Part shown: positions 61,326 to 64,000 of the stretch, in pieces
How positions within the stretch are numbered: the first letter of the stretch is position 1
Layout: the number at the start of each line of letters is the position of its first letter
From: Microvelia longipes
Lineage: Eukaryota; Arthropoda; Insecta; Hemiptera; Veliidae
Assembly: GCA_018340805.1 (NCBI GenBank)
Contig: JACMZG010001911.1
Span: 33,619,033-33,683,032 of the forward strand
Direction: 5' to 3'
Length of the DNA stretch: 64,000 nt
Program-made: the position numbers and the translations under genes
The notes under the pieces: model-generated
What the model was told of the DNA's origin: nothing
The model's database searches: none
What the model saw: only the letters and a program-made list of their open reading frames with translations

Positions 61326-61949
61326 TAATACTACTTCAAAAATGACAATCTGACAAATTATAAATTAAATAAAAAATAATAAATAAATAAATAAAATTCA
61401 ACCATCTCCAACACTGGGTAAATTCGGTAAATTAAAATAACAGGCGCGAAAAATTTAACATTATATTTAAAAAAAATATTTAGATTAAATGTGGAATGGA
61501 ATTTCAGACGCTAGATTTTAAATTTTACAGTGAAATCGGAATTCACAATATTAACAAATCTATTAAAAGATTATAAGCTATATAAAGGAATATGACAGAT
61601 AATATCGAGACAAAATAGTAATTAGTGCAACCGACATGAATAGACACTCTATTCGGTATTCCTACCTCAATGTAACATCCCTCAATACTGTACTGACATA
61701 TACCAATACAAACCCACGTATGATATCTTTGTATTGAAATAATTTGCAGCTATCAGAACTCGGTTGAGTGAAAATACAAACAGAATGGTAATGAAATCAT
61801 ACGAATCAATACTCGAGGTTTAAAAGTATATTGCTCGCATTTTTCCTTCGTAATTACTCAATACATTAAAACGAAATCATGTTTGAAAAAGCAATTGTCA
61901 GAAGATAACTAGTTATTCTGTAACATTGTGAGGATAAAAATTCACAATA

Positions 61950-61985
61950 GATTTTTATTTTTCTTCATTTATACCGTAGGTATTC
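61950..61985 (-). repeat. Family D 3' end fragment
   Basis: TTCTTCATTTATACCGTAGG, the family terminus in reverse orientation. Confidence 0.45.
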
Positions 61986-62549
61986 GCGATTCAAAATCCG
62001 TAGCAGCGCCACCGTCGCTGATAAGAAAATGATAACGAAAGGGTGATCGTTGTTAAAGTCCTTATGGGAATTTTTTATGACGATTATTTTTTTATTTTTT
62101 TCTCGAAGAGCTTTTATTTAATTAATTTAAGGTGTATGAACTCAGTGGAATCACGATTGCATTAAAAATAGAGTTTTAATGGGTTCTGACAAGTATTTAA
62201 ATTGAGTGATAAGAAGGTGAAATCACAATATAGTGTTTTATTTTATTTATTGTTAATTAATGTTACTTTAAATTAATTTTAGTTTGCACAAACAAACAAA
62301 ATTACCTTTTTATTGCATTAAATTGTTTAAATTTGTTGTAAAAGGTATTTAAATTAACTGATAACAAGCTGTGATTTTCACCATAATGGTGTTTTAATTG
62401 ATTAATCAATTTTATTTACTCACTAAAATAATTAATAACTCAATAAATTCACTTTTTTGTAAAATGTTTGTTCAAATTATCCGTTTACGTTAGTAGTATG
62501 TGGGTCGCTTGCGGTAGACATGGCGTCAGCAAAATTCCTGAGCCCTGGC

Positions 62550-62745
62550 GCCGGCCACGTGCCACCCGGTCACTTACCTCTGACGTCACCTTGCACTCTC
62601 ATGTTTGTTTACATCTGCCCCCCCCCCCCTCTTCTATGTGTATTGCGGGTTCCATGTTATGCACTATCCTCTGACGTCACCTTGCTCTCTCACCTTTTGT
62701 TTGTTTACATGTGTCCTCTGACGTCACTTTGTTTGTTTACATCTT
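62550..62745. promoter_or_regulatory. Cluster of CRE palindromes and forkhead-type sites
   Basis: TGACGTCA, the full CREB/ATF site, occurs at 62581, 62672 and 62719. Each is preceded by CCTC and followed by CACYTTG and, within 8-30 bases, TTTGTTTACA (TGTTTAC is a forkhead core). An E-box CACGTG lies at 62556 and a run of 12 C at 62618. The repeated unit, roughly CCTCTGACGTCACCTTG plus TTTGTTTACAT, may be a degenerate tandem repeat. It may be an enhancer or promoter, or part of an unrecognised repeat. Confidence 0.4.
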
Positions 62746-62824
62746 ACACGGTCACCCATCCAGTTACTTTTACATGTTGAAGTTAACAATTATTATTGGT
62801 AAGAATCAACAAAAAGTGTGAGCC

Positions 62825-62890
62825 TTTTGTTGGATTCGAACCCGAGACCCCTACGTAGAATTCAGATTCTCTAACCACTAGACCAAAATA
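62825..62890 (-). other. tRNA-derived sequence (SINE head or tRNA pseudogene)
   Basis: The minus strand has TGGTCTAGTGGTTAG (A-box, 62871-62885) and GGTTCGAATCC (B-box, 62832-62842) at tRNA spacing, resembling the tRNA-Glu/Gln class. The T-stem does not pair fully and no acceptor stem forms, so it is not a functional tRNA. Confidence 0.6.
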
Positions 62891-63476
62891 TTGAAACTTA
62901 TACTAACAATACGGACTTTAACGCAACTTTACTAAATGTTTTGATAAATAACAAGTATTTATGGACAAAAATACAAAACTTAGTAAAATATTCGAATTTT
63001 ACCACATAAATACATAACATAAAATTAAATAATAAAAATTGACTATTAAAAACTAAAATGAAAGACTGAAAAACAATCTAAATTTACTTAAAAATTGACA
63101 TTCAAAGAAATGTAGAAACTAACTAGAAGCTTAACAACAATACAGAGTTATTACCGTGATAATTACTATATCAAGATATTCTCATTAACAGACAGGAGAA
63201 AGTAAATTATTTCTTCATCAAGGGAGGTTATAATTTACACGACCTAACATGAAAAGTGCTGATGACTGCATTTCTCATAGCCAGGCCGGATATTGGATAC
63301 TCTTTTTACGATAGAATTTCATACCATATTTTAATAAAAAGAAACTAAATTCAATTTATTACAACAATTTAAAATAAAATAATTGTAATGGAAACTATAT
63401 TAGCAAGGTTTTTGATGTATGCTTCGATTTTCAAAATTTAAAAAATAATCCTATTTGTTTACACCGTCTCAGACGA

Positions 63477-63545
63477 GGATCGAACCAGGGTTCTTTAGAA
63501 CTACATTAAGCTAACATTGCTATTTTATCCCATACGGCCTTCCTT
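63477..63545 (-). other. Weak tRNA-like sequence
   Basis: The minus strand carries GGTTCGATCC, a perfect B-box, and about 40 bases upstream a TTAGC-containing stretch with a poor A-box. Stems do not close. Possibly another tRNA-derived repeat. Confidence 0.3.
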
Positions 63546-63776
63546 GGAATGCGGATAAGCAGTTAAAACGTGTGTAACATATGAATGAAAAACACACACT
63601 CGGCAGATTCCTGCCTAGACGATGCGTTGCACCATCCTAGCGTACTATACCCTTATCAATTACTACACATTTAAATACCTCACATACGGTTAAATAAATA
63701 TGTATATTAATGTAACAGTTTACCCACCCGTCACTTTAAATACTTCATATACATAAATAATATTTAGAAATTTTAG

Positions 63777-64000
63777 TCACTACCTAGCTTTCTAATGGAT
63801 TACCTCAAACATTTTGATCTGACCCGATTTTACTGTGAATCCTATAGTGGAAGGGTAGCTAAATTATTTAAAGTTCAAGAACTTGTAAGTGAAATAGAAA
63901 AATATACTCAAATAGGCTGTACCCGACGCTACAAGAACCGTTTCGGATGGCACTACCCTAACTGTAGTTGGGCTAACGAAAACACTCTGTCAGGTGTAAA
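63777..64000 (+). CDS. Unrecognised partial open frame at the right edge
   Basis: Open from 63777 with an ATG at 63795, continuing off the window for at least 68 codons. The sequence begins MDYLKHFDLTRFYCESYSG and includes TRRYKNRFGWHYPNCSWAN, rich in aromatic and Cys residues, unlike the Lys/Ile/Phe-rich chance frames around it. I do not recognise a family. The last bases read CAG|GTGTAA, which could be a splice donor. It lies on the strand opposite Elk. It may be a first exon, a transposon fragment or chance. Confidence 0.3.

Noticed and set aside
62825..62890. Functional tRNA gene
   Set aside because: The T-stem and acceptor stem do not pair.
27774..64000. Search for the first Elk coding exon (start Met and PAS cap, ending FDGT)
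   Set aside because: Candidate donor sites on the minus strand were inspected and none was preceded by codons fitting that peptide; it may lie further upstream or have been missed by eye.

Overview
The window is AT-rich, gene-poor, repeat-dense animal DNA, most likely from an insect or other arthropod. The support is a KCNH/Elk-type potassium channel gene with arthropod-like protein sequence, split by introns longer than 12 kb, together with BEL/Pao, Penelope-like and non-LTR retrotransposon remnants, hAT-like and Harbinger-like non-autonomous DNA elements, and many microsatellites. The species cannot be named from the sequence alone. The one cellular gene I can support lies on the minus strand: three consecutive coding exons of an Elk (KCNH8/3/4-like) voltage-gated K+ channel at 27540-27773, 14096-14236 and 1346-1482. 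They encode nearly the whole N-terminal PAS (eag) domain and the start of the linker to the first membrane segment. All splice sites are canonical and all junction phases agree. The first coding exon (start Met and PAS cap) and all membrane exons were not found here. Layout: 1-1345 is the start of the downstream Elk intron. 1483-14095 is a 12.6-kb intron with two hAT-like MITEs, a hairpin MITE, a 5S-rRNA-like SINE and pieces of a family ending in AAAGGAAATT. 14237-27539 is a 13.3-kb intron with further MITEs, AT microsatellites, a LINE reverse-transcriptase fragment and SINE/LINE tails. 27774-64000 is either the first Elk intron or intergenic DNA. It holds a Penelope-like foldback unit carrying a hammerhead-like motif (32.1-32.9 kb), a 1.25-kb Harbinger-like foldback (37.4-38.7 kb), a LINE RT C-terminus (39.9-40.3 kb), a decayed ~147-bp tandem array (43.25-44.17 kb), minisatellites (46.1 and 47.6 kb), a Penelope GIY-YIG fragment (47.8-48.3 kb), LINE and BEL/Pao gag debris (49.7-52.5 kb), a cluster of 5S-rRNA-like SINE copies (55.9-57.5 kb), a 2.1-kb near-perfect palindrome (58.1-60.3 kb), a further inverted repeat (60.5-61.3 kb) and a GC-richer patch with three CRE palindromes (62.5-62.75 kb). 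An unrecognised open frame runs off the right edge. No complete autonomous element, rRNA gene, intact tRNA or CRISPR array was found. The most interesting items are the family of short interspersed elements whose head resembles the internal-promoter region of 5S rRNA, the hammerhead-like motif in Penelope remnants, and the two large foldback elements.
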